Below are positions 24,455 to 34,093 of a stretch of DNA of 64,000 nucleotides, one piece after another. This stretch comes from an uncultured Buttiauxella sp. Lineage in GTDB: Bacteria; Pseudomonadota; Gammaproteobacteria; Enterobacterales; Enterobacteriaceae. Under the pieces are notes generated by a model, which saw only the letters and a program-made list of their open reading frames with translations, ran no database searches and had not been told where the DNA came from. The stretch is taken from NCBI GenBank assembly GCA_946480445.1, contig CAMLJN010000020.1:1-64000 (forward strand), written 5' to 3'. The translations under genes and the position numbers were made by a program. Every line of letters begins with the position of its first letter. The stretch's first letter is position 1.

Positions 24455-24486
24455 AAAAAGCGGGCCAGTAAACTGACCCGCTTTTT
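24455..24486 (+). terminator. uspB / pitA terminator
   Basis: A strong hairpin: AAAAAGCGGG and CAGT pair with ACTG and CCCGCTTTTT across one mismatch, around a short A loop. A T-rich tail follows, and the A-run on the other side may let it act for pitA too. Confidence 0.8.
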
Positions 24487-24545
24487 GTTTTGCTTAACCT
24501 GAATCATTTCGCTGGTCGGGCAAGCATCGCCACCCGCCAGGCACA

Positions 24546-26048
24546 TTAAATGAAGTGCAGGGAAATCCAGTACAGTCCGCCTGATAACAAAATCGACACC
24601 GGCAGGGTGAAGACCCAGGCCATCAGGATGTTGGTGACCGTCTTGCGTTGCAGACCGCCACCGTCCACGACCATTGTCCCCGCAACGGAAGAAGAGAGCA
24701 CGTGGGTGGTGGAAACCGGCATCCCGGTATAGCTGGCAATACCGATGGAGACGGCGGCTGTCATCTGCGCGGACATGCCCTGCGCATACGTCATGCCTTT
24801 CTTGCCAATCTTCTCACCGATAGTGGTGGCCACACGACGCCAGCCGATCATCGTACCTATGCCGAGCGCCAGGGCGACCGCCATGATAATCCAGATTGGG
24901 GCATACTCGATGGTGTGCAGCAGGTCGGTTTTCAGCTCTTTTAAGAAGCGTTTATCGTCCGGCTGGGTTTCCGGCAGATTCGCCGCTTTGTCTGCGGTAT
25001 CCGAGATGCACAGCAGCAGGCGGCGCATATGGCTGCGCTGCTCAACGCTGAGCTTATCGTAGCTGTCGATATTGCCCAGCAGCTCTTTTGCACGCTGTAC
25101 GGCAATCATCGCGCGGCTGGCATCGCAATGGAACTCAGCGGGCTTATCCTGACCCTGAACTTCTTCCGGGGTTGGGATGGCCGGGTTGAGATCGACGACG
25201 TGTTTAATCGCATCCCCATGCTGAGCGTAGTATTGCTCCAGGTGCGTGATGGCATCGCGGGTACGGGCAATATCGTAGCCAGAGGCGTTCATATTGACCA
25301 CAAAGCCCGCTGGCGCCACGCCAATCAATACCAGCATAATCAGACCGATGCCTTTCTGGCCGTCGTTTGCGCCGTGGGAGAAACTCACGCCGATGGCGGA
25401 GAGAATCAGGGCAATACGTGTCCAGAACGGAGGCTTTTTCTTGCCGTCTTGCTTTTCGCGTTCAGCAGGCGTGAGGTGAATACGACGCTTTTTCTTGGTG
25501 CCGCTCCAGTAGCGACGCAGCAAAAAGATAAGTCCACCCGCAATCACCAGACCCACGATCGGGGAAAGGATTAACGACATGAATATCCCAATCACTTTCG
25601 GGATATTTAGCGCATCGACCACCGAGGTGCCGGTCATCAGTGCGTTGGTCAAACCGATACCGATGATGGCACCGATAAGCGTATGGGAGCTGGAGGCCGG
25701 CAGACCAAAATACCAGGTGCCGAGGTTCCAGATAATAGCGGCCAGTAACATAGAGAACACCATGGCGAGGCCATGGGCGGACCCTACGTTCAACAGCAGG
25801 TCTGTGGGTAACATATGCACAATCGCATACGCCACGCTTAGCCCGCCGAGCAGAACGCCGAGGAAGTTAAATACCGCAGCCATTGCCACCGCTAACTGCG
25901 ATCGCATTGCGCGGGTATAGATGACGGTTGCCACTGCGTTGGCAGTGTCATGGAAGCCATTGATCGCTTCATAGAAGAGAACAAATGCCAGAGCAAGTAA
26001 TAACAAAAGCCCGGTATGCAAATCCAGGCCAGCAAACAAATGTAGCAT
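24546..26048 (-). CDS. pitA: Low-affinity inorganic phosphate transporter PitA
   Basis: A 500-residue inner-membrane metal-phosphate/H+ symporter; E. coli PitA has 499. The PiT family signature appears twice: [18 protein letters not shown] near the N-terminus and [13 protein letters not shown] near the C-terminus. A hydrophilic cytoplasmic loop (about residues 260-370) separates the two halves and, as usual, is the least conserved part. It is divergent from yhiN, as in E. coli. PitA imports phosphate as divalent metal complexes and also allows zinc entry. Confidence 0.97.
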   Translation of the reverse strand: MLHLFAGLDLHTGLLLLLALAFVLFYEAINGFHDTANAVATVIYTRAMRSQLAVAMAAVFNFLGVLLGGLSVAYAIVHMLPTDLLLNVGSAHGLAMVFSMLLAAIIWNLGTWYFGLPASSSHTLIGAIIGIGLTNALMTGTSVVDALNIPKVIGIFMSLILSPIVGLVIAGGLIFLLRRYWSGTKKKRRIHLTPAEREKQDGKKKPPFWTRIALILSAIGVSFSHGANDGQKGIGLIMLVLIGVAPAGFVVNMNASGYDIARTRDAITHLEQYYAQHGDAIKHVVDLNPAIPTPEEVQGQDKPAEFHCDASRAMIAVQRAKELLGNIDSYDKLSVEQRSHMRRLLLCISDTADKAANLPETQPDDKRFLKELKTDLLHTIEYAPIWIIMAVALALGIGTMIGWRRVATTIGEKIGKKGMTYAQGMSAQMTAAVSIGIASYTGMPVSTTHVLSSSVAGTMVVDGGGLQRKTVTNILMAWVFTLPVSILLSGGLYWISLHFI

Positions 26049-26277
26049 AGACGTTACGCCATTTTGAGGACATGAACGCGGCGCATTATGTAAGACAACG
26101 GCTTAATGCGCCAAGTGAAATATAGACTTTTCTTGATGTTTGTCGTGTTGTCGCCAAACGCAGAAAAGATTTACATTTTGTTTTTCAATCACCTGCAATT
26201 GTTAATGCGCTTTAAGCTGGTGCGACCAGCCTTCGATCTTTACAATTCCCACCCTTAAGCATAGTCGGGAGTCGGTC

Positions 26278-27480
26278 GTGGAAAAGTTTGATGCCATTAT
26301 TATTGGTGCGGGAGCAGCGGGAATGTTTTGTGCGGCGATGGCCGGGCAGGCGGGCAGCCGTGTGTTACTTATTGATAATGGTAAAAAGCCGGGCCGCAAA
26401 ATTCTCATGTCCGGCGGGGGGCGCTGCAACTTTACCAACCTTTATACCGAACCCGCAGCTTACCTGAGCCAAAACCCGCATTTTTGTAAATCTGCTCTTG
26501 CGCGTTACACCCAGTGGGATTTTATCGAACTGGTTGGCAAACACGGCATTGCCTGGCATGAAAAAACGCTGGGACAGCTGTTCTGCGATGATTCTGCCCA
26601 GCAGATTGTGGATATGCTGGTCGCCGAGTGTGAGAAAGGGCAGGTCACGATGCGTCTGCGCAGTGAAGTGCTGGGTATCGAACGCGACGAAGCAGGTTAT
26701 ATCCTCAGGCTAAACGGGGATGAAGTGCAGACGGGTAAACTGGTCATCGCCTCCGGCGGGCTTTCCATGCCGGGTCTGGGCGCTACGCCGTTTGGTTACA
26801 AGGTTGCCGAACAGTTCGGTTTAAAAGTGCTGCCCACCCGTGCCGGGCTGGTGCCTTTTACGCTGCATAAACCGCTGCTGGAACAGCTACAGGTGCTGTC
26901 CGGCGTTTCCGTGCCTGCCGTCATGACGGCTGAAAACGGTGTCAGTTTCCGTGAAAGCTTACTTTTCACCCACCGCGGCCTTTCCGGGCCTGCTGTGTTA
27001 CAGCTTTCCAGCTACTGGCTGCCGGGTGAGTTTGTTCGCGTGAACCTACTGCCGGATACCGATCTGGACGCGTTGCTTAACGAACAGCGTCTCGCCCACC
27101 CGAATCAAAGCCTGAAGAATACGCTGGCTATGGTGCTGCCAAAACGGCTGGTGGAATGTTTACAGCAGCTTGAGCAGCTCCCCGACGTTACGCTTAAACA
27201 GCTGAACGTTCGCCAGCAAAGTGAACTGCTGGAAACGCTGCAAAACTGGCAGGTGCAGCCCAACGGCACCGAAGGCTATCGCACCGCAGAAGTCACGCTC
27301 GGCGGCGTGGATACCAACGAGCTAAGTTCGCGCACCATGGAAGCCAAAAAAGCGCCCGGCCTCTATTTTATCGGCGAAGTGATGGACGTCACCGGCTGGC
27401 TGGGGGGCTATAACTTCCAGTGGGCGTGGAGTTCCGCCTGGGCCTGTGCGCAGGCTTTGGTGGCAGGCTGCGCGGAGTAA
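26278..27480 (+). CDS. yhiN: FAD-dependent oxidoreductase YhiN (HI0933-like)
   Basis: A 400-residue flavoprotein of the HI0933/BaiN family. The dinucleotide-binding IIIGAGAAGMFCA lies at the N-terminus, LMSGGGRCNFTN follows, and the C-terminus carries GLYFIGEVMDVTGWLGGYNFQWAW, given here in family-typical pieces. The start codon is GTG at 26278; it gives MEKFDAIIIGAG, matching E. coli. The physiological substrate is unknown. Confidence 0.93.
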   Translation: MEKFDAIIIGAGAAGMFCAAMAGQAGSRVLLIDNGKKPGRKILMSGGGRCNFTNLYTEPAAYLSQNPHFCKSALARYTQWDFIELVGKHGIAWHEKTLGQLFCDDSAQQIVDMLVAECEKGQVTMRLRSEVLGIERDEAGYILRLNGDEVQTGKLVIASGGLSMPGLGATPFGYKVAEQFGLKVLPTRAGLVPFTLHKPLLEQLQVLSGVSVPAVMTAENGVSFRESLLFTHRGLSGPAVLQLSSYWLPGEFVRVNLLPDTDLDALLNEQRLAHPNQSLKNTLAMVLPKRLVECLQQLEQLPDVTLKQLNVRQQSELLETLQNWQVQPNGTEGYRTAEVTLGGVDTNELSSRTMEAKKAPGLYFIGEVMDVTGWLGGYNFQWAWSSAWACAQALVAGCAE

Positions 27481-27510
27481 TATTTCCTCCCCCCGCTATT
27501 TTTCTCTTTG

Positions 27511-27530
27511 TGCGCGCTCCAGGGCGCGCA
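27511..27530 (+). terminator. Probable yhiN terminator hairpin
   Basis: TGCGCGC (27511-27517) pairs with GCGCGCA (27524-27530) around a six-base loop, followed by TTGTTAT. It lies 31 bases past the yhiN stop. Confidence 0.6.
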
Positions 27531-27876
27531 TTGTTATACAGGTTATGATTTTATTGTAGCCAGACTTAAATTATTTTTAATAAATATTATATGTAGCGCC
27601 ATTAACATTAAAAATACACAATATAACCTATATATAAAACGCAGCGGAATTATCTGCTAGCTTAAATTTATCTGTTGAGGGATATATTTTGTGATTATTT
27701 TACCGCGTTGAAATAAAAGCGATTATTTATTTTGTCAAAAGCGATTTTCACATCTACACTTACATGGTTTTCAAATCATCTTGCAACGTAACTATTCAAT
27801 AATGATTCAATCGCCGGGCGGGACTTTTCTGGTCCGGGTATTGAAATGGCTGGCTATATCTTAATTATGTGAGGTA
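27531..27876. other. AT-rich intergenic region before the small exported protein gene
   Basis: An AT-rich stretch, clearly poorer in G+C than the core genes on the left. It marks the start of the accessory region. It presumably contains the promoter of the gene at 27877, but no single -35/-10 pair stands out. No gene was seen. Confidence 0.5.
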
Positions 27877-28299
27877 ATGATGAAGCTAAAATATATATTG
27901 CTTATGGCCTGCGGCGCTCTGGTGTCTGCCTCTTCCTTTGCCGAGGTTGCAAAAGTGCCGAAGGGGGCGCTGGTTGTGCGCTACGGTGCAGCCAATACGG
28001 ACGCTAATTATAAAGGTCAGGATGGTTATCCAGGGACGCTGCAAAACGTTTCAGCCCTGTGCTCGAAAGAGAACTCGGGCGTGGATGAGGCGAAAGTACT
28101 GGCGCTGGTTCGTACCGACCCAAACCGTTCAAAAGACTGGAAGCAGGCGGGGGGAGCGAATGCCTCAACGTTAATCAATAAAAATGCCACGGTGACCGCC
28201 GACCCGCTGCCGAATAACCCCAACCACTGTTTAATCAGTAATATTGAATTAAAAAATATCAAAGGAGCGTGGCAAATGTTTCCTCTGCTAGCCGAATAA
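27877..28299 (+). CDS. Small exported protein of unknown function
   Basis: A 140-residue protein with a clear Sec signal peptide: MMKLKYILLMACGALVSASS, with cleavage likely after SSFA. The mature part, about 118 residues, has two Cys (in ALCSKEN and NHCLIS) that could form a disulfide. I do not recognise the family. Two adjacent in-frame Met codons (27877, 27880) follow a GAGG ribosome site. Its neighbours are AT-rich DNA on the left and two unknown paralogous genes on the right, so it is probably accessory. Confidence 0.65.
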   Translation: MMKLKYILLMACGALVSASSFAEVAKVPKGALVVRYGAANTDANYKGQDGYPGTLQNVSALCSKENSGVDEAKVLALVRTDPNRSKDWKQAGGANASTLINKNATVTADPLPNNPNHCLISNIELKNIKGAWQMFPLLAE

Positions 28300-28440
28300 T
28301 AATATTTAAATTATTTTCCGTCGTTTTTATATCCCCAACCCTGGGGTAATTTAAAACGTTTAACTTTTTAGACTACTTAACGCCGTATCCTGCGTGAATT
28401 ATGTCATGCGGATGCACTACACCTGCAACAGGAGATTCAA

Positions 28441-29214
28441 ATGAAATCTACCGCGATTAATTTCGTTACCGAGACAAAGCTGCCGACAGATGACGATTTG
28501 GGTGATCTGCTGGATAAGTTACGTGGCGCGTCAGATAAATCCGTGCTGCGCGTCCAGAAAGATGAAACGCCCAGTGCCCAGGTCAATGCAGGTAGCCTGA
28601 CCTCTTTCACGGAAAGACTGTCCGGACAAAATAAATCCGATGTGCAGAACTCAACGCTCTTTGCCCAGCTGGCAGCGGATAAGGCGATAGACCGCTTTGG
28701 CCGTCCGATGGACTGGTATAAAAAATATACCGAAGTGTTGGGCACCATTGGCTGGAACCAGCCAGCCTTCGCTTTTGACACTTATAAGTCCGGAGGCACA
28801 ACCGTTAAGATCGACGAGGCGGTGCTGGGTATTCTTGCGGCTATTGCCACCGGTGCGGAAGTGGCGATGGTGGCGGAAACCATGAAAGCGCTCGGTACCC
28901 TGGCCGACGACTCCAAACAAATGCTGATTTGGGATGCGAAATCTAATTCTGGCAACAGCGGCAACTTCCAGATATTCCCGGTGGATGCTCTGCCTAATGG
29001 CGATGTGGTGATGATCCTGGACGGCATGCAGTTTAACGCCAGCCACCACGAGTCGCGTTTCCTGTGGTGGACCTGGCAATCCGACTCCATCCAGATTCAG
29101 CGTGCGGCAAATAAATTCGTTCTTAACGAAGATGTTTACGGCCAGGTGCGTAATCTCATCATTGATAAACTTGGCGACCGTGCGAAACAGCTGGTTGCGG
29201 ATATAGATATTTAA
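28441..29214 (+). CDS. Unknown protein, paralogue A
   Basis: A 257-residue protein of a family I do not recognise. It shares two blocks with the next gene: LSGQNKSDVQNSTLFAQLA (about residues 60-78, then ADK) near the N-terminus, and LNEDVYGQVRNLIIDKLGDR near the C-terminus. A central stretch (about 125-155) is hydrophobic and Ala/Gly-rich but too short and broken for a clear membrane helix. There is no signal peptide. The start follows AGGAG. Confidence 0.65.
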   Translation: MKSTAINFVTETKLPTDDDLGDLLDKLRGASDKSVLRVQKDETPSAQVNAGSLTSFTERLSGQNKSDVQNSTLFAQLAADKAIDRFGRPMDWYKKYTEVLGTIGWNQPAFAFDTYKSGGTTVKIDEAVLGILAAIATGAEVAMVAETMKALGTLADDSKQMLIWDAKSNSGNSGNFQIFPVDALPNGDVVMILDGMQFNASHHESRFLWWTWQSDSIQIQRAANKFVLNEDVYGQVRNLIIDKLGDRAKQLVADIDI

Positions 29215-29362
29215 CTTCGCTTAGCCACACAGAATAATTTATCGAAGACCGGTGTCTGCGATGAAAGAGTACTGGCCCACGGTTGAACTCCTCTCCTTCA
29301 GCAGTGGGCTGGTATTTTTTCCCGTTTTCACTTCATTTACCTTTACACAGCACGAGGTTTTT

Positions 29363-30088
29363 ATGTCCTCACTTCTGGATGATGTTCAGCTTCCCGAGCT
29401 TTCGCCCAGGGAGGTTGCGCTGCGCTCTGCCCTGCCTGACATCCTTGAGAAATCCTCCGCGCAAGCAGGCAATAACACCGCGCAAATTAATGAAGGCATA
29501 CTGCTGGCGTTTGATGCTTCGCTTTCAGGCCAGAATAAAGCGGATACCAGCAATTCCTTTCTTTTTGCCCAGCTTGCCGCCGATAAAAGATTCAGTCGGC
29601 ACAGCGCAACGGCAGACTGGGTGAAAACTTTTTTTGCCACCCTTTCCCTGGTGGGGTGGACAGTGACCGCTTCCAGGCTTGAAAGCAGAACGGCGAAATC
29701 GCCCGCCAACTGGGAAGCCGTCGTTACCCCTTACCTGCCGGAAGGAGTGCGGCCACTTGGTGCATCAGGCATGGCTGCCTGTCAGGCGCTGCCGCCTGAC
29801 AGCAAAGCCATTGTGCTGTGGGAAGGGGCGGCGGTGGATAAAAATGATGGGGTGCTGATTGTCACTACAGCCTGGGAGGCGAAAGGATCGCTTAATACGG
29901 CCCTTGTGGGCATTGATTTCGCCTTCAGGCGGAATCTGGCCGGGTTTATGGCGTGGGACGAATATTTTGACCTCAATGTTCAGACGCTGAGCCTGACCTT
30001 AAACGAAGATGTTTATGCCCAGGTACGACAGACCATTATTGATAAACTGGGCGACCGTCCGGGATATCTGGTGGTGAACATACCCTAA
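29363..30088 (+). CDS. Unknown protein, paralogue B
   Basis: A 241-residue paralogue of the preceding gene: LSGQNKADTSNSFLFAQLA (then ADK) near the N-terminus and LNEDVYAQVRQTIIDKLGDR near the C-terminus match it almost residue for residue. The middle has diverged strongly. I chose the start at 29363 because GAGG lies six bases upstream and the longer frame, from a GTG at 29252, has a hydrophobic stretch with no counterpart in paralogue A. The two probably arose by tandem duplication and may work as a pair. The function is unknown. Confidence 0.65.
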   Translation: MSSLLDDVQLPELSPREVALRSALPDILEKSSAQAGNNTAQINEGILLAFDASLSGQNKADTSNSFLFAQLAADKRFSRHSATADWVKTFFATLSLVGWTVTASRLESRTAKSPANWEAVVTPYLPEGVRPLGASGMAACQALPPDSKAIVLWEGAAVDKNDGVLIVTTAWEAKGSLNTALVGIDFAFRRNLAGFMAWDEYFDLNVQTLSLTLNEDVYAQVRQTIIDKLGDRPGYLVVNIP

Positions 30089-30133
30089 CCTGGCGGCAAC
30101 AAAAGGCGGGAGGCAGGCAGAGCCTCCCACTTC

Positions 30134-31603
30134 TTACACCGCAACGGACAAAATCACCTGGTTAAGTTTTTGTACTGCGACAGCAATCTGCTCGTCCGTA
30201 TACCCGCCAAGCCCGAGCAATACGCCAGATTTGCCTTCGCCTGAGTACATCGGCGATACGGCTCGCAGGGAGAGACCAGCCTGAATACCTTTGTGCACTA
30301 TTTCCCTGTCGTCCGTTCCCTTTCTGAACCACAGCACCATATGCATCCCTTGGTCACTCGGTTGCAGCACGGCAAGATCGGGGTCTATCCACTTATTGAC
30401 CGCCTCAATCAGTACACGGCGTTTCTCCGCGTAGACGCCACGCATTTTGCGCAGATGGCGATCCAGGTGCCCTTCGGTCATAAAGCTTGCCAGTACGTAC
30501 TGATCGGCGACGGGCGGATGACGATCCATCAGGATCCTGGCGCCGCAGAACGCGCTGACTAACGGCTCAGGGGCGATAACGTAGCCAAGTCGCAGGGAGG
30601 GGAAAAGGATCTTGCTGAAGGTGCCGAGATAAATCACATTGTCCGGCCCCAGCCCCTGTAAAGACGGGAAGGGATGCCCGGCGTAGCGCATCTCGCTGTC
30701 GTAGTCGTCTTCGATAATCCAGGCGTGATTCGCTTTAGCCCACTCCAGTAACGAGGCCCGCCGGGACATGCTCAGCGGCATGCCGAGCGGATACTGGTGG
30801 GAAGGCGTCACAAACGCCGCTTTCGCCTGCGGCGCGAGTATTTTTCCTGCTTCGACGTTTAACCCTTCGCCATCGACGGGCACGCGTACCATGTTTCTGT
30901 CGCGCAGAGCGGTTTCAAAAATATCTGTAATGCCCGGATAGCCCGGATCTTCTACCCACACGCTGTCACCGCTATCCAGCAGAATTTGCAAGGTGAGATA
31001 CAGCCCCTGCTGTGTGCCGGAGGTGATGATGATCTGCTCCGGCGTGCAGCATACGGATCGCGATTTACGTACGTATTCGCAGATGGCTTCCCGCACGGGT
31101 TTTGCGCCCTGCGGCTCGCTGTAACCTGAGGGAGCACCGGGGCCACGAGCGCGAATGCGGTTGCCCAGCTTGCGCCAGACATCGTCCGGGGCGGTATCGC
31201 CGACGGGCACCGAAACGGCAAAGGGAACGGGAGAGAGCGTTTTTATCCTGTCGGCAACGCGGGCAAAAGCCCGGGCGCTGTCGCTAAGAACAATGTCGCC
31301 TGCGGGTACAGCTTTGCTGGTTGGTTGTGCTGCAGGTGAGAAAATAACGCGCGTGCCCGAGCCGTGCTTCGACTCCAGAAATCCCTCCGCAACCAACTGC
31401 TCGAAAGCCTCCAGCACCGTACCGCGCGCCAGATTTAGCGCCGCCGCAAAGCTGCGTGTGGAGGGGAGAAGATCGCCCGCCTTAAGTTCGCCCTTATGAA
31501 TGGCATTTTTTAACGCCCGGGCGAGCTGGAGGCTAAGCTGCCCTGTCTTGCGGTCAAACGCTCCCAGGGCCGGGAGGGCAATGGCATTGGCTTTTCTGGA
31601 CAT
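30134..31603 (-). CDS. MocR/PdxR-like PLP-dependent regulator
   Basis: A 489-residue fusion of a GntR-type winged helix (KAGDLLPSTRSFAAALNL) with an aminotransferase fold: ITSGTQQGLYLTLQ, the acidic IIEDDYDSEMRY and the PLP lysine in GTFSKILFPSLRLGYV. This branch includes PdxR regulators of vitamin B6 genes. The start at 31603 (MSRKANA) gives a family-like N-terminus; a longer frame begins with a GTG inside the divergent promoter region. It is divergent from the PaiB-like gene, with the palindrome 31664-31680 between them, and probably controls it. The effector is not known. Confidence 0.88.
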   Translation of the reverse strand: MSRKANAIALPALGAFDRKTGQLSLQLARALKNAIHKGELKAGDLLPSTRSFAAALNLARGTVLEAFEQLVAEGFLESKHGSGTRVIFSPAAQPTSKAVPAGDIVLSDSARAFARVADRIKTLSPVPFAVSVPVGDTAPDDVWRKLGNRIRARGPGAPSGYSEPQGAKPVREAICEYVRKSRSVCCTPEQIIITSGTQQGLYLTLQILLDSGDSVWVEDPGYPGITDIFETALRDRNMVRVPVDGEGLNVEAGKILAPQAKAAFVTPSHQYPLGMPLSMSRRASLLEWAKANHAWIIEDDYDSEMRYAGHPFPSLQGLGPDNVIYLGTFSKILFPSLRLGYVIAPEPLVSAFCGARILMDRHPPVADQYVLASFMTEGHLDRHLRKMRGVYAEKRRVLIEAVNKWIDPDLAVLQPSDQGMHMVLWFRKGTDDREIVHKGIQAGLSLRAVSPMYSGEGKSGVLLGLGGYTDEQIAVAVQKLNQVILSVAV

Positions 31604-31663
31604 GTATTCTGGCCTGATAAATATTCGGCAAACTGGTTCTGTAGAGTAAACCACTTTTTGCCT

Positions 31664-31680
31664 AAAGTAAGGGCTACTTT
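31664..31680 (+). promoter_or_regulatory. Candidate operator between MocR and PaiB-like genes
   Basis: AAAGTA (31664-31669) and TACTTT (31675-31680) form an exact inverted repeat with a five-base centre. A related imperfect copy, AGAGT with ACTTT, lies about 15 bases to the left. It sits between the two divergent genes. Confidence 0.45.
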
Positions 31681-31698
31681 ACCAGGCCGGAGCCAGCC

Positions 31699-32319
31699 AT
31701 GTACCCATCTCGTCCTTTTCAGGAAGATCGACCGGATGTGCTGAATGCCTTTATTGACGCGCATCCTTTGGGCGTGCTGATTGTGCAGAACCCGCAGGGG
31801 CCAGAGGCTTATCACCTGCCTTTTATTCGTGCTGCATCAGGTGCCTTACAGGCGCACGTTTCGCGATCTAACCCGGTCTGGCGCAGCGCCTGCGGCCATG
31901 AAAACGTGCTGGCGATCTTCCACGGCCCGGACGGCTATATCTCGCCGAACTGGTATCCGGGCAAGCAGCAGCATCATCGCCAGGTACCGACCTGGAATTA
32001 TCAGGCGGTGCATGCGCGCGGGAAGCTGAGTGTGAAAGAGGATGAGGCCTGGCTGCGTGAGCTGCTGACCCGGCTTACGCAAAAACATGAGGCGACGCAG
32101 CAGCAGCCCTGGCAAATAAGTGATGCGCCGCAGGAGTACATCGGGGCGATGCTGAAAGCCATTGTTGGCATTGAGATTGAGGTGAGCGAACTCACCGGCA
32201 TAATGAAGCTGGGGCAAAACAAGTCCGCCGCAGATTTGAACGGCGCGGCGGAGGGGCTGATAGCGAGCGGCGAGCTGGCTATCGGGGAAGCGATGCTGGC
32301 GGCTAAACGCTCTGAGTAA
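31699..32319 (+). CDS. PaiB-like FMN-binding negative transcriptional regulator
   Basis: A 206-residue protein of the PaiB/FMN-binding split-barrel family. MYPSRPFQEDRPDVLNAFI opens the protein and the conserved NWYPGKQQHHRQVPTWNY segment (about residues 84-101) follows in the expected place. EIEVSELTGIMKLGQNKS covers the typical C-terminal part. PaiB represses sporulation and protease genes in Bacillus, but many family members may be flavin-binding enzymes. It is divergent from the MocR-type gene, a frequent pairing. Confidence 0.85.
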   Translation: MYPSRPFQEDRPDVLNAFIDAHPLGVLIVQNPQGPEAYHLPFIRAASGALQAHVSRSNPVWRSACGHENVLAIFHGPDGYISPNWYPGKQQHHRQVPTWNYQAVHARGKLSVKEDEAWLRELLTRLTQKHEATQQQPWQISDAPQEYIGAMLKAIVGIEIEVSELTGIMKLGQNKSAADLNGAAEGLIASGELAIGEAMLAAKRSE

Positions 32320-32355
32320 GATCGTTCCCGGGAAGCAGAAACGATCCTGAAGAGG

Positions 32356-34041
32356 CTAGTTTTTCAGGTAGTCGCTCAGGTTACGCACTCCTTTCTCAAA
32401 CGCGCTTCTGATGATGTATTCCAGCAGATGGGTGTTCCAGTGCTCCTGATATGATGCTTTGGCATAAATTTTCTTATCCATTTTTGAACGGACGATGAAC
32501 TCACCGTCGGCACTCGATACAACCACGTCAAACCAGCTGAGACGGACTCTTTCCGCAGATCCAAAAAGCTTGTGTTTAAACAGCGTGACGCCAGCATCAT
32601 CGACAAGAATATTGCCGATAGTCAGTTTTTCTCCGGCATCCAGGGCTTTCATCATTTGTATCATCAGCCGTACGCAGACCGCACGCCACAGCGCCGCAAG
32701 GAAAGCGGAATAGATAGTTTCTTCCTTCAGGGTAATCGTAAGCCTACCCGCAGAGGTTGTGCCGGAAAAGTTCCTGCCCAGACCAATGGTATAGGTTGTC
32801 CCGGTGGGCACGCCGTTAACGGAGTGACGCGTGGCTCCCCACCTCACCTCCGTAATCTCTTCGAGAGTGAAGTGCTCGCCGTCCCAGTTGATACCCGAAG
32901 GAGAAATAGAGAGCTGGTCTTTGAAAATTCTGCCCACCGTAGCGCTGTAAGTGATGGACCTTTCCCACTCGGCATCTTTCTTTTCTTCTTCGGCCCGCGC
33001 GGCGTGAAATTCGGAGAGCGCCTCTTCATCTTCCTTCACTTTTTCAATAAATTGCGGCAGCTGAGAAAAGACCTCTCCCTCAATTTCGGTCAGGCGTGTG
33101 GCGGCGTTGAGCATGTCGTGCTGGTTGAAAAGCTCAAGCTTAAGCTCACGCACAGACCAGGCCAGCTCGACGCTTTTATCGTGATTGATACCCCGGGCCT
33201 TTGCAGCGAGTTGAACAGGTCGTGCGAGTTTGTCCCAGTTTTTGACCACCTTCTCAAGGGCGTTAATTAAAGGTGCCAGCGACGCCTCGCCAAAGGCTGT
33301 CTCCTGGCGAATTAACGCAATAATACGCCCGGCATTGTCGGCTTCTTTTTCAAGCACGCCCTGTATCTCAATGACATAAGCATCCAGCAGCTCGTTAATC
33401 AGTTCGGGGGCCGCAATGTTCCCCTCGGCCGTAGCATAGCGGGCAGTAAGGGTCAGAGTGAGCAGGATATTTTCTGAAGGCTGATGGTTAAGCGCCTCTT
33501 TTATCGCGCCGTTAAAATAACGTTTTCGCGCGTTGAATTCGTCTTCGACAAGATCGCCGCTCACGATCGCCGGAAAGCCGGAATCCATACGATCGTCATT
33601 GATCTCGGCAGTAATCTGCTTGAGGTCGCATTCGTCAACTAAAGTGGCAAACTCCAGAATAAATTCGGCCAGACTCTCTGCCGTCCAACTGGTGGTAATG
33701 GTGCCAAAAGCGGCGGCCATCAGATTGCAATGCGCAAGGGTTGGAAGGCTTTTTTCACGCCGTACCGACGCAGGAGAAGCCAGCAAATTATCCAGCAGGC
33801 GAGCGGCCCGCTCAGGAGAAACGCCCGGTAGCCAGGCCATTTCTGCCGCCACGCGGTTTTTCGGGTTGGTCAGCGTGCTCCTGGCCTGCTGGCAGAGGTC
33901 GGCATCATGGACCAGCGATTGTTGCTCAGCCTGCTCAACGATAGTTCTGCGCGAGTCCCGGACCGTAACGTCCAGAAGCGCGAAGGGGTTGTTATGCATA
34001 GCGGACGTGGTTAAAGACGCCCCGGCTGGTGTAAAGGACAT
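32356..34041 (-). CDS. Hsp70-operon protein with a J-like N-terminus (no HPD)
   Basis: The last gene of the five-gene chaperone operon, 561 residues. The N-terminus (about residues 15-75: NNPFALLDVTVRDSRRTIVE, then QARSTLTNPKNRVAAEMAWL) has the layout of a J-like domain but lacks the His-Pro-Asp that stimulates Hsp70. A long helical middle (about 80-370) with an acidic coiled-coil segment near EEEKKDAEWE follows, then a beta-rich C-terminal part (about 380-560) in which two similar PH-like or GRAM-like modules may lie. The start at 34041 is preferred over Met-15 because AAGGGA lies upstream. It could be a dedicated co-chaperone or adaptor. The function is unknown. Confidence 0.65.
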   Translation of the reverse strand: MSFTPAGASLTTSAMHNNPFALLDVTVRDSRRTIVEQAEQQSLVHDADLCQQARSTLTNPKNRVAAEMAWLPGVSPERAARLLDNLLASPASVRREKSLPTLAHCNLMAAAFGTITTSWTAESLAEFILEFATLVDECDLKQITAEINDDRMDSGFPAIVSGDLVEDEFNARKRYFNGAIKEALNHQPSENILLTLTLTARYATAEGNIAAPELINELLDAYVIEIQGVLEKEADNAGRIIALIRQETAFGEASLAPLINALEKVVKNWDKLARPVQLAAKARGINHDKSVELAWSVRELKLELFNQHDMLNAATRLTEIEGEVFSQLPQFIEKVKEDEEALSEFHAARAEEEKKDAEWERSITYSATVGRIFKDQLSISPSGINWDGEHFTLEEITEVRWGATRHSVNGVPTGTTYTIGLGRNFSGTTSAGRLTITLKEETIYSAFLAALWRAVCVRLMIQMMKALDAGEKLTIGNILVDDAGVTLFKHKLFGSAERVRLSWFDVVVSSADGEFIVRSKMDKKIYAKASYQEHWNTHLLEYIIRSAFEKGVRNLSDYLKN

Positions 34042-34093
34042 GACGGGTTTCCCTTATTTGACGCAGTAAGGCGTCGAGTTAAAGCTGGTTTAG

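Noticed and set aside
29252-29362. A GTG-started extension of paralogue B with a hydrophobic stretch
   Set aside because: No counterpart in paralogue A; a good ribosome site precedes the Met at 29363.
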